Positions 17,148 to 26,765 of a stretch of DNA of 64,000 nt are shown here, piece by piece (positions within the stretch are counted from its first letter, which is position 1; every line of letters begins with the position of its first letter). The position numbers were made by a program, and so were the translations under genes. The stretch is from Pseudomonadota bacterium. Lineage in GTDB: Bacteria > Pseudomonadota > Gammaproteobacteria > Burkholderiales > Burkholderiaceae_C. Under the pieces are notes generated by a model. The model ran no database searches. It saw only the letters and a list, made by a program, of their open reading frames with translations, and had not been told where the DNA came from. The stretch lies in the NCBI GenBank assembly GCA_021848345.1, contig JAJZUV010000002.1:248001-312000 (forward strand), in the 5' to 3' direction.

Positions 17148-18947
17148 ATGTCTTCTCCCTCCACCGGCGCGGCCCCGGCCAGTCTGCCCAGCGACGGCCT
17201 GGCCCTGTTGCGCCGGCTGTTCGGCGCCGATCCGCGCAACCGCGTGGCCGCGCTGCTCATCGTGGTGTGCGCGGCCATCGTCGCCGCCACCGAGCCCGCG
17301 CTGCCGGCGCTGATCAAGCACGTGCTCGACGTGGGCTTCACGCCGAAGCGGGACTTCTCGCTGTGGATGGTGCCGGCTGTGCTGCTGGGTCTGTTCTCGG
17401 TGCGCGGCCTGGCGTGGCTGGCCTCGCAGTTCCTCACCCAGTGGATGACCCAGAACGTGCTGGCGCGGGTGCGCACGCTGGTGTACGGCCAGATCCTGCA
17501 TGCCGAGCTCGGCGCGCTGCGCAAGGAAAGCGCCAGCAGCCTGATCGGCGCCGCGGTGTACGAGGCGCAACTGGCGCTGGGCATGATCTTTCCCGGGCTG
17601 CTCACCCTCACCCGCGACACCCTGACCCTGGTGGCGCTGTTCGGCTACCTGTTGTGGCTGAACTGGAGCCTGACCCTGATCACGCTGGCCATCCTGCTGC
17701 CGCTGATCGTGGCCATGCGGTTCATCAGCCGGCGCGCCAAGCGCCTGAACGCGCAGATGCAACGCGCGGCCGAGACCACCTCCTATGCGCTGGAGGAGGG
17801 CATGCTGGCCGCGCCGGTGATTCGCGTGCACAACGCGCAGGACGGTTTCGCGTCGCGCTTCGACGCGCTGAACCAGAACCTGCGGCGGATCACCGTAAAG
17901 GCCATGGTGTCCGGCTCCTCCTCGACACCGGTGTCGCAGTGGCTGTCGGCGCTGGCGGTATCGCTGGTCATGGTCTACGCGCTGCACCAGAGCGACGTGT
18001 CCGGCTACCACAGCGTGGGCGGCTTCGTGTCCTTCATCACCTCCATGCTGATGACCTTGTCGCCGCTGCGCCGCGTGGCCGACATCGTGCAGCCGATGAT
18101 GCGCGCGCTGAGTTCGCTGGAACGCCTGCACGGCATCGTCGACGCTCCGCGCGAGGCCGATCCCGGCCGCCACCATGCGGCGCGGGCGCGCGGCGAGCTG
18201 GACTTCGAGCACGTGGGGGTGCGTCTGCCCGGGGTCGAGCGCCCGGTGCTGGACGACGTGGACCTGCGCGTGCGCGCCGGCGAGAGCCTGGCACTGGTGG
18301 GCCCCTCGGGGGCCGGCAAGACCACGCTGATGCGCCTGGTTCCGCGTCTGCTGGAACCCACCGACGGAAGGTTGCGCCTGGACGGCGTCGCGCTGCGCGA
18401 CTGGAGCCTGCGCAGCTTGCGCGAGCAGATCGCGCTGGTCAGCCAGGACGTGGTGCTGCTCAACGACAGCGTGGCCGTCAACGTGAGTTTCGGCGAGCCG
18501 GTGGACGAGGCGCGCGCCTGGGCGGCGCTGGAAGCCGCGGCGCTGGCGGATTTCGTGCGCGAACTGCCCGGGGGGCTGCAGGCCCCGGTGGGGCACAACG
18601 GCTCGCAGCTATCGGGTGGGCAGCGGCAGCGCCTGTCCATCGCGCGCGCGCTGTACCGCGACGCGCCAGTGCTGATCCTGGACGAAGCCACCAGCGCGCT
18701 GGACGCCGAGAGCGAGCGCCTGGTGCAGCAGGCGGTGGACCGGCTGATGGCCGGGCGCACCACCATCGTCATCGCCCACCGTCTGGCCACCATCGCGCAT
18801 TGCGACCGCATCGCGGTGCTCGACCAGGGGCGACTGGTGGAATTGGGCACCCAGGCCCAGCTGCTCGAGCGCGGCGGGCTGTACGCACAGCTGCACCGCA
18901 TGCAATTCGCCTCCGCCGCCCCCGGCGCATCCCCCGAGCGAACCTGA
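17148..18947 (+). CDS. msbA: Lipid A export ABC transporter MsbA
   Basis: This 599-residue half-transporter has six membrane helices in the first 320 residues and an ATPase domain with Walker A GPSGAGKTT near residue 385, signature LSGGQ near 487 and Walker B LILDEAT near 508. MsbA flips core-lipid A across the inner membrane. The neighbouring divergent LPS glycosyltransferase supports MsbA over other type-1 exporters. It converges with the YbdK-like gene; the 67 bases between hold a CCCCTTGGGG palindrome but no clear T-run. Confidence 0.92.
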   Translation: MSSPSTGAAPASLPSDGLALLRRLFGADPRNRVAALLIVVCAAIVAATEPALPALIKHVLDVGFTPKRDFSLWMVPAVLLGLFSVRGLAWLASQFLTQWMTQNVLARVRTLVYGQILHAELGALRKESASSLIGAAVYEAQLALGMIFPGLLTLTRDTLTLVALFGYLLWLNWSLTLITLAILLPLIVAMRFISRRAKRLNAQMQRAAETTSYALEEGMLAAPVIRVHNAQDGFASRFDALNQNLRRITVKAMVSGSSSTPVSQWLSALAVSLVMVYALHQSDVSGYHSVGGFVSFITSMLMTLSPLRRVADIVQPMMRALSSLERLHGIVDAPREADPGRHHAARARGELDFEHVGVRLPGVERPVLDDVDLRVRAGESLALVGPSGAGKTTLMRLVPRLLEPTDGRLRLDGVALRDWSLRSLREQIALVSQDVVLLNDSVAVNVSFGEPVDEARAWAALEAAALADFVRELPGGLQAPVGHNGSQLSGGQRQRLSIARALYRDAPVLILDEATSALDAESERLVQQAVDRLMAGRTTIVIAHRLATIAHCDRIAVLDQGRLVELGTQAQLLERGGLYAQLHRMQFASAAPGASPERT

Positions 18948-19014
18948 ACGAGTTTGTAGGCGGCTGCGACCCCCTTGGGGAGCAGCGAGCGAACGCGAGC
19001 GTGGGGGTTGTCGA

Positions 19015-20139
19015 TCAGGGCATCGGCGACATCCAGCGCGCGCTTTGCTGGCGCACCACCTCGGGCAGGTGGTGTTCGCGCGCATGCACCTCGCGCAGCC
19101 ATTGCGCGTCGTTGCCGCGCCCGCCCACGTCGGCCAGCAGCTCCCGCAGGGCGCCGTCGGCGCTGAGCTCGATGGCGTGGGGTTCCAGACGCATCAGGGT
19201 ACGCAGGATGTCCTCGCGCAGCGTGCGGTGCTCGCGCGTGGCCGGATCCACGAAATTGCCGTCGAAGCCGAAGCGGCAGGCCTGGAAGCGATTGAAGGTG
19301 TAGACCAGGTAGTCGTCCTCGGACGGCTCGAAGGGGCGCTCGGTCTGGATCCAGCGACCCAGGGTCTGGATGTAGGCGGCGATGCGCGCGGCCTTCAGGA
19401 TGGTCAGCGGGGTGTCCATCACCCGCACCTCGATGGTCCCGTATTCCGGCTTGGGGCGGATGTCCCAGTAGAAGTCCTTCATGCTCTGCACCACGCCGGT
19501 GGCCGTCATCTTGCCGAAGTACTTCTCGAACTCCTGCCAGGTCAGCACCAGGGGCGCGCGCCCGGAGAGCGGGAAGGCGAACACCGAGTTCAGGCGCGCC
19601 GAATGAAAGCCGGTGTCCTCGCCCTGCACGAAGGGGCTGGACGCGCTCAGCGCGATGAAATGGGGAATGAAGCGCGAGATGCAGTGCAGGGTGTACAGCG
19701 CGGTATCCGCATCCGGGCACCCCAGGTGCACGTGCTGGCCGAACACGGTGAACTGCTTGCTCAGGTAGCCGTACAGATCGGACAGCTGCAGGAAGCGCGG
19801 CTTGTCGAAGATGCGCTGGTGCGCCCAGTGCTGGAAGGCATGGGTGCCGCCGCCGGCGAGGCCGACGTCGAGCTTGCGCGCGGCTTCCACCAGCGCGTCG
19901 TGGATCTCGCCGAGCTGGGCGAGCACATCGGCGTAGCCGCTGCACACCCCGGTGGCCAGCTCGATCATGCTCTCGGTGATCTCGGGCGTGACCCCGCCCG
20001 GAAGCTTGCGCCCCTCGAGCAGGCGCAGCAGGTCGGGCGCGCAGGGCATCAGGTCGTAGTTGTGGCGGCTGACGATCTGCAGCTCGAGCTCGACGCCGAT
20101 GCTCAGTGCTTCCGAGTGGGTGAAGGTTCCAAGACTCAT
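19015..20139 (-). CDS. YbdK family carboxylate-amine ligase (glutamate-cysteine ligase 2 type)
   Basis: This 374-residue ATP-dependent ligase has the GCS2 motifs: GVELELQIV near residues 15-23, [13 protein letters not shown], a [11 protein letters not shown] segment and [15 protein letters not shown]. Family members show weak gamma-glutamate-cysteine ligase activity, and the physiological substrate is unsettled. Its ATG is 22 bases after the stop of an upstream cation/proton antiporter gene, so the two form an operon. Kef-type antiporters in other bacteria are controlled by glutathione, which makes the pairing with a glutathione-like ligase suggestive. Confidence 0.9.
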   Translation of the reverse strand: MSLGTFTHSEALSIGVELELQIVSRHNYDLMPCAPDLLRLLEGRKLPGGVTPEITESMIELATGVCSGYADVLAQLGEIHDALVEAARKLDVGLAGGGTHAFQHWAHQRIFDKPRFLQLSDLYGYLSKQFTVFGQHVHLGCPDADTALYTLHCISRFIPHFIALSASSPFVQGEDTGFHSARLNSVFAFPLSGRAPLVLTWQEFEKYFGKMTATGVVQSMKDFYWDIRPKPEYGTIEVRVMDTPLTILKAARIAAYIQTLGRWIQTERPFEPSEDDYLVYTFNRFQACRFGFDGNFVDPATREHRTLREDILRTLMRLEPHAIELSADGALRELLADVGGRGNDAQWLREVHAREHHLPEVVRQQSARWMSPMP

Positions 20140-20161
20140 GAGTTTCTCCGCGGCCCGGCTC

Positions 20162-21376
20162 TCAGCGAGCGCCCGGCGTGGCCTTGATGTCGCCGGCGCG
20201 GCCCAGTGCCCAGCGGGCGGCCAGGGTCCCGGCCAGCAGCAGCACCGCCACGGCGGCGAAACCGGCGTCCAGCAGCATGGGCGGCAGCACCAGCTGGGAG
20301 GCGCCGAGGTCGAGCAGCAGCACGAAGCTGACGCCGGCGGCCGGGCTCAGGCTCATGCCCAGCGCGAGCGACTGGCGCCAGCTCAGGCCCGAGGGCCGAC
20401 CCAGCGCCAGCGGCGCGGCCAGCTTGGCCAGCACCCGCGGCAGCGCCAGCGCGCAGCCGGCGCTCAGGCCCTCGACCAGCATGCGGGTGTTCATGCTCAG
20501 GCCGATGATCAGGAACAGCAGCACCACCAGCACACCGCCGGCCGTGCCGAAGTGCCGCGGCCACACCCGTGGGCGCTCGCTGTACAGTCGCAGCAGCATG
20601 CCCCCCAGCAGCGGCGTGAGCATGCTGGACCAGTGCAGCGCGCGGGTCAGCGACAGCACCAGCAGGATCAGGCCCACCAGCAGCAGCGCGGCACCTTCGT
20701 CGGCGAAGTCGAAATGCCGCTCCACCCAGTTCACGGCCCAGGCCAGCAGCGCGGCGGCCAGCACGGCGCCGCCGATGGCGTAGGCCTGGCGCAGCAGCGG
20801 CATCCACCAGAGCCCCGACGATTGCGCGCCGATCCAGCCGGTGAGCACGCCCACGCACAGCAGCGATAGCGTGGTGCCGAGGGCGGCCAGCAGGAGCATG
20901 CGTTCGGTGACCTGGCCGCGGGCGTTGAACTCGCCGCTCAGGCGCAGCGCCACGGCGGGCGAAGCGCAGGCCAGCGCGGCCGACACGGCCAGCCCGGGCA
21001 TGCCGCCCAGGCCGACGAGGGTCAGCCCGGCCCAGCCGGCCAGCAGGCTCAGGCCCCACTCGCCGAGGCTGGTGAACACCAGCCAGGGGTTGGCGCGCAG
21101 CCAGCGCAGATTCACGCGGTGGCCGAGTTCGAACAGCAGCATGGCCAGCGCCGCGTCGATCACCGCACGGGCGCCGGACTGCAGGGACAGGGCCTCCAGG
21201 CCGCCACCGCCGGCGGCGATCAGCAGCCCGGCGGCGGTGAAGCCGATCAGGCGCGGCCAGCGCAGCAGGCGCAGCACGGATTCGCCCATCAGCGTGGCCA
21301 GCACCAGCGCGAGCCCGACCCACAACACGCCATCGGCATGAAAGGGCAGGGGGGCCAGGGTGTGCAGAGAGGGCAT
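20162..21376 (-). CDS. Cation:proton antiporter, CPA2/Kef type (membrane part only)
   Basis: This 404-residue protein has about 12 hydrophobic helices and CPA2 features: [15 protein letters not shown] after the second helix pair, [13 protein letters not shown] in the ion-binding helix region, and [11 protein letters not shown]. It lacks the C-terminal TrkA-N regulatory domain of full-length KefB/KefC. It is the first gene of a two-gene operon with the YbdK-like ligase. Ion specificity (K+ or Na+) is not readable. Confidence 0.85.
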   Translation of the reverse strand: MPSLHTLAPLPFHADGVLWVGLALVLATLMGESVLRLLRWPRLIGFTAAGLLIAAGGGGLEALSLQSGARAVIDAALAMLLFELGHRVNLRWLRANPWLVFTSLGEWGLSLLAGWAGLTLVGLGGMPGLAVSAALACASPAVALRLSGEFNARGQVTERMLLLAALGTTLSLLCVGVLTGWIGAQSSGLWWMPLLRQAYAIGGAVLAAALLAWAVNWVERHFDFADEGAALLLVGLILLVLSLTRALHWSSMLTPLLGGMLLRLYSERPRVWPRHFGTAGGVLVVLLFLIIGLSMNTRMLVEGLSAGCALALPRVLAKLAAPLALGRPSGLSWRQSLALGMSLSPAAGVSFVLLLDLGASQLVLPPMLLDAGFAAVAVLLLAGTLAARWALGRAGDIKATPGAR

Positions 21377-21535
21377 CGGTCGGTCCGGCAGGTCGCCGCG
21401 CGCGATGGAGCCGAACGCGCGGCGTGTCGTGGAACAAGGCCCGTGGGGGCGGCGCCGCCGGCCCCCTGCGGACGCGGGTACGTACCGAGGCGGCGCAGGC
21501 GGCGGCCTCGCGCCCGCAGGCGGAAGGAGGCGTCG

Positions 21536-21662
21536 ATTATAGGAACGGCGACTCCGACAGCCTGCCCTCGACCTCTCACGCCGCAGGGAATTGCCGCGCG
21601 CGGTCGATGCCCAGTCGCGGGGCTCGCATGTTCCCCCCGCCGAGGTCCGTGCTTCCTACAAT
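21536..21662. promoter_or_regulatory. Divergent promoter region, antiporter / dnaE
   Basis: The 292 bases between the two divergent genes hold no gene. On the minus strand an exact TATAAT box lies at 21541-21536. On the plus strand TACAAT lies at 21657-21662, only 6 bases before the dnaE ATG, so a start site at the usual distance would give a nearly leaderless dnaE mRNA. No good -35 box is seen for either. Confidence 0.4.
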
Positions 21663-21668
21663 GCTCCG

Positions 21669-24600
21669 ATGTCCTACGTGCACCTGCGAATCCATACCGA
21701 ATACTCCATCGTCGACGGCAGCCTGCGGGTGGACGACGCCGTCGCCGCCGCGCGCGCCGACGGCCAGGGGGCCCTGGCCATCACCGACCTGAACAACCTG
21801 TTCGCCGGGGTGCGCTTCTACAAGGCGGCGCGCGACGCGGGGGTCAAGCCCATTCTCGGCTGCGACGTGCGCGTGGCCGCGCCCGAGGGCGGCGCGCAGG
21901 ACGCGCCCACCGCGCTGTTGTTGCTGGTGACCAACCGTCAGGGCTACCTGAACCTGTGCGAACTGCTCAGCCGCGCGTGGTTGCACGGGCAGCGTGCCGG
22001 GCAGGCCCAACTGCAGTGGGCCTGGCTGGCCGAGGACGGGCTGCACGAAGGCCTGATCGCGCTGTGCGGAGCGCGCCAGGGGGCCATCGGGCGTTCGCTG
22101 CTGGCCGGCGACGAGGCGCGCGCGCGCCAGCTCGCGCTGCAGCACCGCGACTTGTTCGGCGATCGCTTCTACCTCGAGGTGCAGCGCAGCGGGCACGCCG
22201 AATGCGCGCGCCACGTGGCGGCGGCGGCCAGGCTGGCCGCCGAGCTGGACATCCCGTTGGTGGCCACGCACCCCGTGCAGTTCCTGGCCGAGACCGATTT
22301 CGAGGCGCACGAGGCCCGCGTGTGCATCGCCGAGGGCGAGACCCTGGGCAATCCGCGGCGCCAGCGACATTTCACGCGCGAACAGTATTTCAAGACCGGC
22401 GCGCAAATGGGCGAACTCTTCGCCGACCTGCCTTCGGCCCTGCACAATAGCGTGGAGATCGCGCGCCGCTGCAATCTTTCGCTGGTGCTGGGCAAGCCCC
22501 AGCTGCCCCATTTCCCCACTCCGGACGGGCAACCCCTGGCGGAGTTCTTCCGCGCCGAGTCCTACGCCGGCCTGGAACGGCGCCTGGAAGTCCTCTACCC
22601 CGACCCGGCGCGCCGCGACAAGGAGCGTCCGCGCTACGTGGAGCGCCTGGAGTTCGAGCTCGCGACCATCGCGAAAATGGGCTTCGAGGGCTATTTCCTC
22701 ATCGTCGCCGACTTCATCAACTGGGCCAAGGACAACGGCTGCCCGGTGGGGCCGGGGCGGGGTTCCGGCGCCGGCTCGCTGGTGGCCTACAGCCTGCGCA
22801 TCACCGACCTGGACCCTCTGGCCTACAAGCTGCTGTTCGAGCGCTTCCTGAACCCCGAGCGGGTGTCGATGCCCGACTTCGACATCGACTTCTGCCAGGA
22901 GAACCGCGACCGCGTGATCGACTACGTGAAGCAGAAATACGGGGTCGAGGCGGTGTCGCAGATCGCCACCTTCGGCACGCTGGCCGCTCGCGCCGCGTTG
23001 CGCGACGCCGGGCGCGTGCAGGAGCTGGGCTACAACTTCTGCGACCAGCTGGCCAAGCTGATCCCCAACAAGCCGGGGCAGCACGTGACCATCGAGCAGG
23101 CCATCGGCATGGAGCCGCAGCTCAAGGAGCGCATGGAGCAGGAGGAGGAGGTGCGCCAGCTGCTGGGCCTGGCCCAGCAGCTCGAAGGCCTGCCGCGCAA
23201 CATCGGCATGCACGCGGGCGGCGTGCTCATCGCTCCGGGCAAGCTCACCGATTTCTGCCCGCTGTACGCGCAGCCCGGCAGCACCGACGCGGTGTCGCAG
23301 TACGACAAGGACGACGTCGAGGCCATCGGCCTGGTGAAGTTCGACTTCCTGGGTCTGGCCACGCTGACCATCCTCGACCTGGCGGTGCGCAACATCCGGC
23401 GCAACCACCCGGAGATGGCCGCCTTCCGCATGGAGGACATCCCGCTCGACGACCCGGCCAGCTACAAGCTCATGGCGCGCGGCGACACGGTCGCGGTGTT
23501 CCAGCTGGAATCGCGCGGCATGCAGGGCATGCTGCGCGACGCCAGGCCCGACCGCTTCGAGGACATCATCGCGCTGGTGGCGCTGTACCGCCCCGGCCCC
23601 ATGGACCTGATTCCCAGCTACTGCCAGCGCAAGGCCGGCACCGAGGCCATCGAGTACCCGGACCCCCGCATGGCGCCGGTGCTCGAGGAGACCTACGGCA
23701 TCATGGTCTACCAGGAGCAGGTGATGCAGGTGGCGCAGGTCATCGGCGGCTACTCGCTGGGCGGCGCCGACCTGCTGCGCCGCGCCATGGGCAAGAAGAA
23801 GGCCGAGGAAATGGCCAAGCACCGGGGCATCTTCGCCGAGGGCGCGGCGAAGAACGGCATCGCCCCGGAGAAGGCCAACGAGATCTTCGACTTGATGGAG
23901 AAGTTCGCCGGCTACGGCTTCAACAAGTCGCACGCCGCCGCCTACGCGTTGCTGGCGGTGCAGACCGCATGGCTGAAGGCGCATTACCCGGCCGAATTCA
24001 TGGCGGCCAACATGAGCATCGCGCTCGACGACACCGACAAGCTGAAGGTGCTGGTGGAGGACGCGCGCGCCATGGGACTGAACATCCTGCTGCCCGACGT
24101 CAACGAAGGCCAGTGGCGCTTCGACGCCGTGGACGCGCGCACCATCCGCTACGCGCTGGGGGCGATCAAGGGCACCGGGCGCGCGGCCATCGAGGCCATC
24201 GTGGAGGCGCGCGAGTCCGGCGGCCCCTTCAAGTCCCTGATGGACTTCGCCGAGCGCGTCGACCGCGCACGCATCAACCGTCGCGTGCTGGAGGCGCTGA
24301 TCCGCGGCGGAGCCTTCGACAACCTGGATCCCAACCGCGCCACGCTGATGGCCGCGGTGGGCATGGCGCTGGAACACGCCGCGCAGCGCGCCGAGCACGC
24401 CGACCAGGGCGGCCTGTTCGACATGCTGGCCGAGGAGCACGCGGCCGCCCCGGAGCCGCCGCAGCAGCCGCCGTGGGACCTGCGCCAGCGCCTGTCCGAG
24501 GAGAAGCTGGCCATCGGATTCGTGCTCAGCGGGCATCTTTTCGACGCCCACGCGGCCGAAGTGCGCCGCTTCGCGTCGCGCCCGCTGGCCGAGCTCACCG

Positions 24601-25145
24601 AGTCTCGCGACAGCGTGCTGGTGGCGGGCATCGTGGCCGGCGTGCGCGTGGTGCAGGGCCAGCGCGGGCGCGTGGCCATCGTCGCGCTGGAGGATCGCTC
24701 GGGGGTGCTGGAGACGGTGGTCAACGAGCGCGTGCTCGACACCGTGCGCGCCCTGCTGCGCGAGGACGAATTGCTGGTGTTCCAGGGTCGCGCCATGGCC
24801 GACCGCTTCAGCGGAGGCATCCGCTTCAACGTGGACGCCGTGTGGACCCTGGAGCAGGCGCGCGAACGCCTGGGCCGGCGCATCCGCATGCGGGTCAACG
24901 GCATGGGTGACGCGAGTTCGCTGATCGAGCTGGCGCGCAGCCACGCCCCCCAGGAAAGCGACGGCGGGTTGCCGCTGGAGCTCGAACTCGAGCGCGGCGG
25001 CGCGCGCGCCACGCTGCGCGTGGATCGGCTGCGCCTGCGCCCCGGAGACGACACGCTGGCCGCGCTCGGCCAACTGGCGCTGCAGGGGCAGGTGCAGGTG
25101 GTGTACGACGGCGGCGAGGCGCAGCAACCCCCGTCGTGGCACTGA
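21669..25145 (+). CDS. dnaE: DNA polymerase III alpha subunit
   Basis: This 1158-residue replicative polymerase subunit starts with a PHP domain (HLRIHTEYSIVDGS, residues 4-17). The catalytic palm contains GPGRGSGAGSLVAY and the metal-binding PDFDIDF, followed by the thumb/fingers (YGFNKSHAAAYALLAVQTAW). It ends with the helix-hairpin-helix, OB-fold (VLVAGIVAGVRVV) and tau-binding tail. Length and motif order fit the standard DnaE1 type. It is transcribed opposite to its neighbours and lies inside what is usually a continuous tol-pal region. Confidence 0.98.
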   Translation: MSYVHLRIHTEYSIVDGSLRVDDAVAAARADGQGALAITDLNNLFAGVRFYKAARDAGVKPILGCDVRVAAPEGGAQDAPTALLLLVTNRQGYLNLCELLSRAWLHGQRAGQAQLQWAWLAEDGLHEGLIALCGARQGAIGRSLLAGDEARARQLALQHRDLFGDRFYLEVQRSGHAECARHVAAAARLAAELDIPLVATHPVQFLAETDFEAHEARVCIAEGETLGNPRRQRHFTREQYFKTGAQMGELFADLPSALHNSVEIARRCNLSLVLGKPQLPHFPTPDGQPLAEFFRAESYAGLERRLEVLYPDPARRDKERPRYVERLEFELATIAKMGFEGYFLIVADFINWAKDNGCPVGPGRGSGAGSLVAYSLRITDLDPLAYKLLFERFLNPERVSMPDFDIDFCQENRDRVIDYVKQKYGVEAVSQIATFGTLAARAALRDAGRVQELGYNFCDQLAKLIPNKPGQHVTIEQAIGMEPQLKERMEQEEEVRQLLGLAQQLEGLPRNIGMHAGGVLIAPGKLTDFCPLYAQPGSTDAVSQYDKDDVEAIGLVKFDFLGLATLTILDLAVRNIRRNHPEMAAFRMEDIPLDDPASYKLMARGDTVAVFQLESRGMQGMLRDARPDRFEDIIALVALYRPGPMDLIPSYCQRKAGTEAIEYPDPRMAPVLEETYGIMVYQEQVMQVAQVIGGYSLGGADLLRRAMGKKKAEEMAKHRGIFAEGAAKNGIAPEKANEIFDLMEKFAGYGFNKSHAAAYALLAVQTAWLKAHYPAEFMAANMSIALDDTDKLKVLVEDARAMGLNILLPDVNEGQWRFDAVDARTIRYALGAIKGTGRAAIEAIVEARESGGPFKSLMDFAERVDRARINRRVLEALIRGGAFDNLDPNRATLMAAVGMALEHAAQRAEHADQGGLFDMLAEEHAAAPEPPQQPPWDLRQRLSEEKLAIGFVLSGHLFDAHAAEVRRFASRPLAELTESRDSVLVAGIVAGVRVVQGQRGRVAIVALEDRSGVLETVVNERVLDTVRALLREDELLVFQGRAMADRFSGGIRFNVDAVWTLEQARERLGRRIRMRVNGMGDASSLIELARSHAPQESDGGLPLELELERGGARATLRVDRLRLRPGDDTLAALGQLALQGQVQVVYDGGEAQQPPSWH

Positions 25146-25159
25146 GGCGGGCGCCGCGC

Positions 25160-25185
25160 GGCTGCGGCGCCGCAGCCCCGCGGGG
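25160..25185. terminator. Double palindrome between dnaE and tolA
   Basis: A perfect 18-base palindrome, GGCTGCGGCGCCGCAGCC (25160-25177), overlaps a second one, CCCCGCGGGG (25176-25185), in the 45 bases between the convergent genes. It probably serves both transcripts as a hairpin, although no T-run is present. Confidence 0.4.
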
Positions 25186-25190
25186 CGGCT

Positions 25191-26216
25191 TCAGTTCGCC
25201 GGGTCGCGCGGACCGTCGACCACTTCCATCGGGGTCCACCAGCGTCCGTGATCGCTGGGCAGCTTGCCCAGGCGCTTGACCGCGCGCACCACCGCGGCGT
25301 CCCAGCTGGGAACGCCGCTGGAATGTTTCACGCTGACTCCCAGCACCTCGCCGGAGTTCGGGTCCAGCGTGACCAGCAGCGTCACCTTGGGATCGCCCTG
25401 GATCTGCGCGATCTGCGCCTCGGTGTAGATGGTGTTCTGGCGGATCAGCGTGGCCACGCGCGCGCCGTAGCCGCCCGAGGGGCCGGCGCTGGTGGCCGCG
25501 GTGCCCGCCGGCGACGCGCCGTTGCCGGCCTGCGCCATCAGGCTCTTCATGTAGTCCTGCCGGCTTTGCTGCTGCAGCTTGGCCAGTTGCTGCTCCTGGC
25601 GCCGTTCGGCGGCCAGGCGCTCGGCCTTCTCCTTCGCCGCCTTCAGCTTCGCGGCCTTCTCGGCGGCCTTCTTCTCCGCCGCCTTTTCCTCGGCGGCCTT
25701 CTGCTCGGCGGCCTTCTGCTCGGCCAGCTTCTCGGCCTGAGCCTTCTCCTGCGCGGCCTTCTGCGCAGCCAGGCGCTGCTGTTGCAGTTCTTCCTGGTGC
25801 TGCTGCTCGGCCAGCCTGGCGGCCTTCTCCTGAGCCAGTTGCTCGGCCTTGAGCTTCTTCTGTTCCTGCTCCTGCTTGCGCTTCTCGCGCAACGCGATCT
25901 CGGCCTGGTCGGGCTGCGGCGTGACCTGCGCCTTGGGCGGCGGAGGCGGGGGAGGCGCCGGCTGCGGCTGGGGTTGTGGCTGGGGTTGCGGCTTGGGCTG
26001 CACCTGCTCCACCGGCTTGGGCGGCGGCGGCGCGGCCAGGCGAGCGGTGGGTGCCCACAGCTCCGCCTCCACCGCCTGCGGCGTATGGCTGTGCCAGTGC
26101 ACGCCGAAGGCGATCAGCACCACCAGCAGCAGGTGCATGAGCAGCGCGAGCAGCAGCGCCCGCCCGCTGCGGCGTTCGGGCGGCGGACGCAGGGCGTCTG
26201 CGACGGGCTGGTTCAT
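25191..26216 (-). CDS. tolA: Tol-Pal system protein TolA
   Basis: This protein of about 341 residues spans the periplasm. It has one N-terminal membrane helix (about 20-38), a proline/glutamine-rich stretch (near 72-95), a long charged Ala/Lys/Glu/Gln coiled helix (about 105-225) and a C-terminal TonB-like domain containing YTEAQIAQIQGDPKVTLLV and the SSGVPSWDAAVVRAVKR segment. TolA links the TolQR motor to TolB and Pal. The start is uncertain: the ATG at 26216 lacks a clear ribosome-binding site, while a TTG at 26231 has GGAA 8 bases upstream and would add five residues. Confidence 0.93.
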   Translation of the reverse strand: MNQPVADALRPPPERRSGRALLLALLMHLLLVVLIAFGVHWHSHTPQAVEAELWAPTARLAAPPPPKPVEQVQPKPQPQPQPQPQPAPPPPPPPKAQVTPQPDQAEIALREKRKQEQEQKKLKAEQLAQEKAARLAEQQHQEELQQQRLAAQKAAQEKAQAEKLAEQKAAEQKAAEEKAAEKKAAEKAAKLKAAKEKAERLAAERRQEQQLAKLQQQSRQDYMKSLMAQAGNGASPAGTAATSAGPSGGYGARVATLIRQNTIYTEAQIAQIQGDPKVTLLVTLDPNSGEVLGVSVKHSSGVPSWDAAVVRAVKRLGKLPSDHGRWWTPMEVVDGPRDPAN

Positions 26217-26287
26217 GGATGGGGTGGACAAATCTGCGGTTCCGGAAAGTTCAACGCCTGCGGGGGGCGTCGGGTTGACGCCCCGGC

Positions 26288-26764
26288 TCAGCGCCCGCCG
26301 CCCGAGCCGGCCACCGCCAGGCCCACGCGCTGCACGCCGGCCTGCTTGAGGCGGTTGAGCAGTTTCATCACGTCGTCGTATTTGACGTTCTTGTCCGCCG
26401 CGATCATCACCGGCGTGTCGGCCAGCGTGCCGCCGGAGGCCGCGGCCAGCTGCCCGACGGTCTGCGCCAGGGCCTCGGCGGTCACGTCCTGCGGCTGCAG
26501 CGACGGATCGCCCGGCTTGGCCTTGGGATCGAGCAGACGCGCCTGCAGGGTGCGGTCGGCACGCAGGTCCACCTCCACCACGATGTCGGGCGCGCGCGTG
26601 GCCGAGCCGACCGTGGGCAGCTTGACCAGGCTGGGCGTGATCAGCGGGGCCGTGACCATGAAAATGATCAGTAGCACCAGCATCACGTCGATGTAGGGCA
26701 CGACGTTGATCTCGGCCAGCGCGCGCCTGCGAGCGCCGCCCGAACGCTGCTGGATGGCGCCCAC
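26288..26764 (-). CDS. tolR: Tol-Pal system protein TolR
   Basis: This protein of 158 residues is an ExbD/TolR motor component. A single helix with INVVPYIDVMLVLLIIFMV holds the key aspartate, and the periplasmic domain ends with YDDVMKLLNRLKQAGV. The GTG at 26764 is chosen: it begins one base after the tolQ stop, has GGAGG 8 bases upstream and gives the usual short N-terminus. An ATG at 26839 lies inside tolQ and would add an unusual 25-residue extension. An Ala/Pro/Lys insertion near residues 80-95 (LLDPKAKPGDPSLQPQD) is longer than in E. coli. Confidence 0.93.
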   Translation of the reverse strand: MGAIQQRSGGARRRALAEINVVPYIDVMLVLLIIFMVTAPLITPSLVKLPTVGSATRAPDIVVEVDLRADRTLQARLLDPKAKPGDPSLQPQDVTAEALAQTVGQLAAASGGTLADTPVMIAADKNVKYDDVMKLLNRLKQAGVQRVGLAVAGSGGGR

Positions 26765-26765
26765 G

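Noticed and set aside
18948-19014. Fourth copy of the REP-like element after msbA
   Set aside because: It shares only CCCCTTGGGG and G/C runs; the TCAAG outer stem is missing, so it cannot be counted as a copy.
21576-25142. Minus-strand frame of about 1190 codons antisense to dnaE
   Set aside because: It mirrors dnaE exactly and has a composition typical of an antisense shadow (rich in His, Gln, Arg, Val) without any domain.
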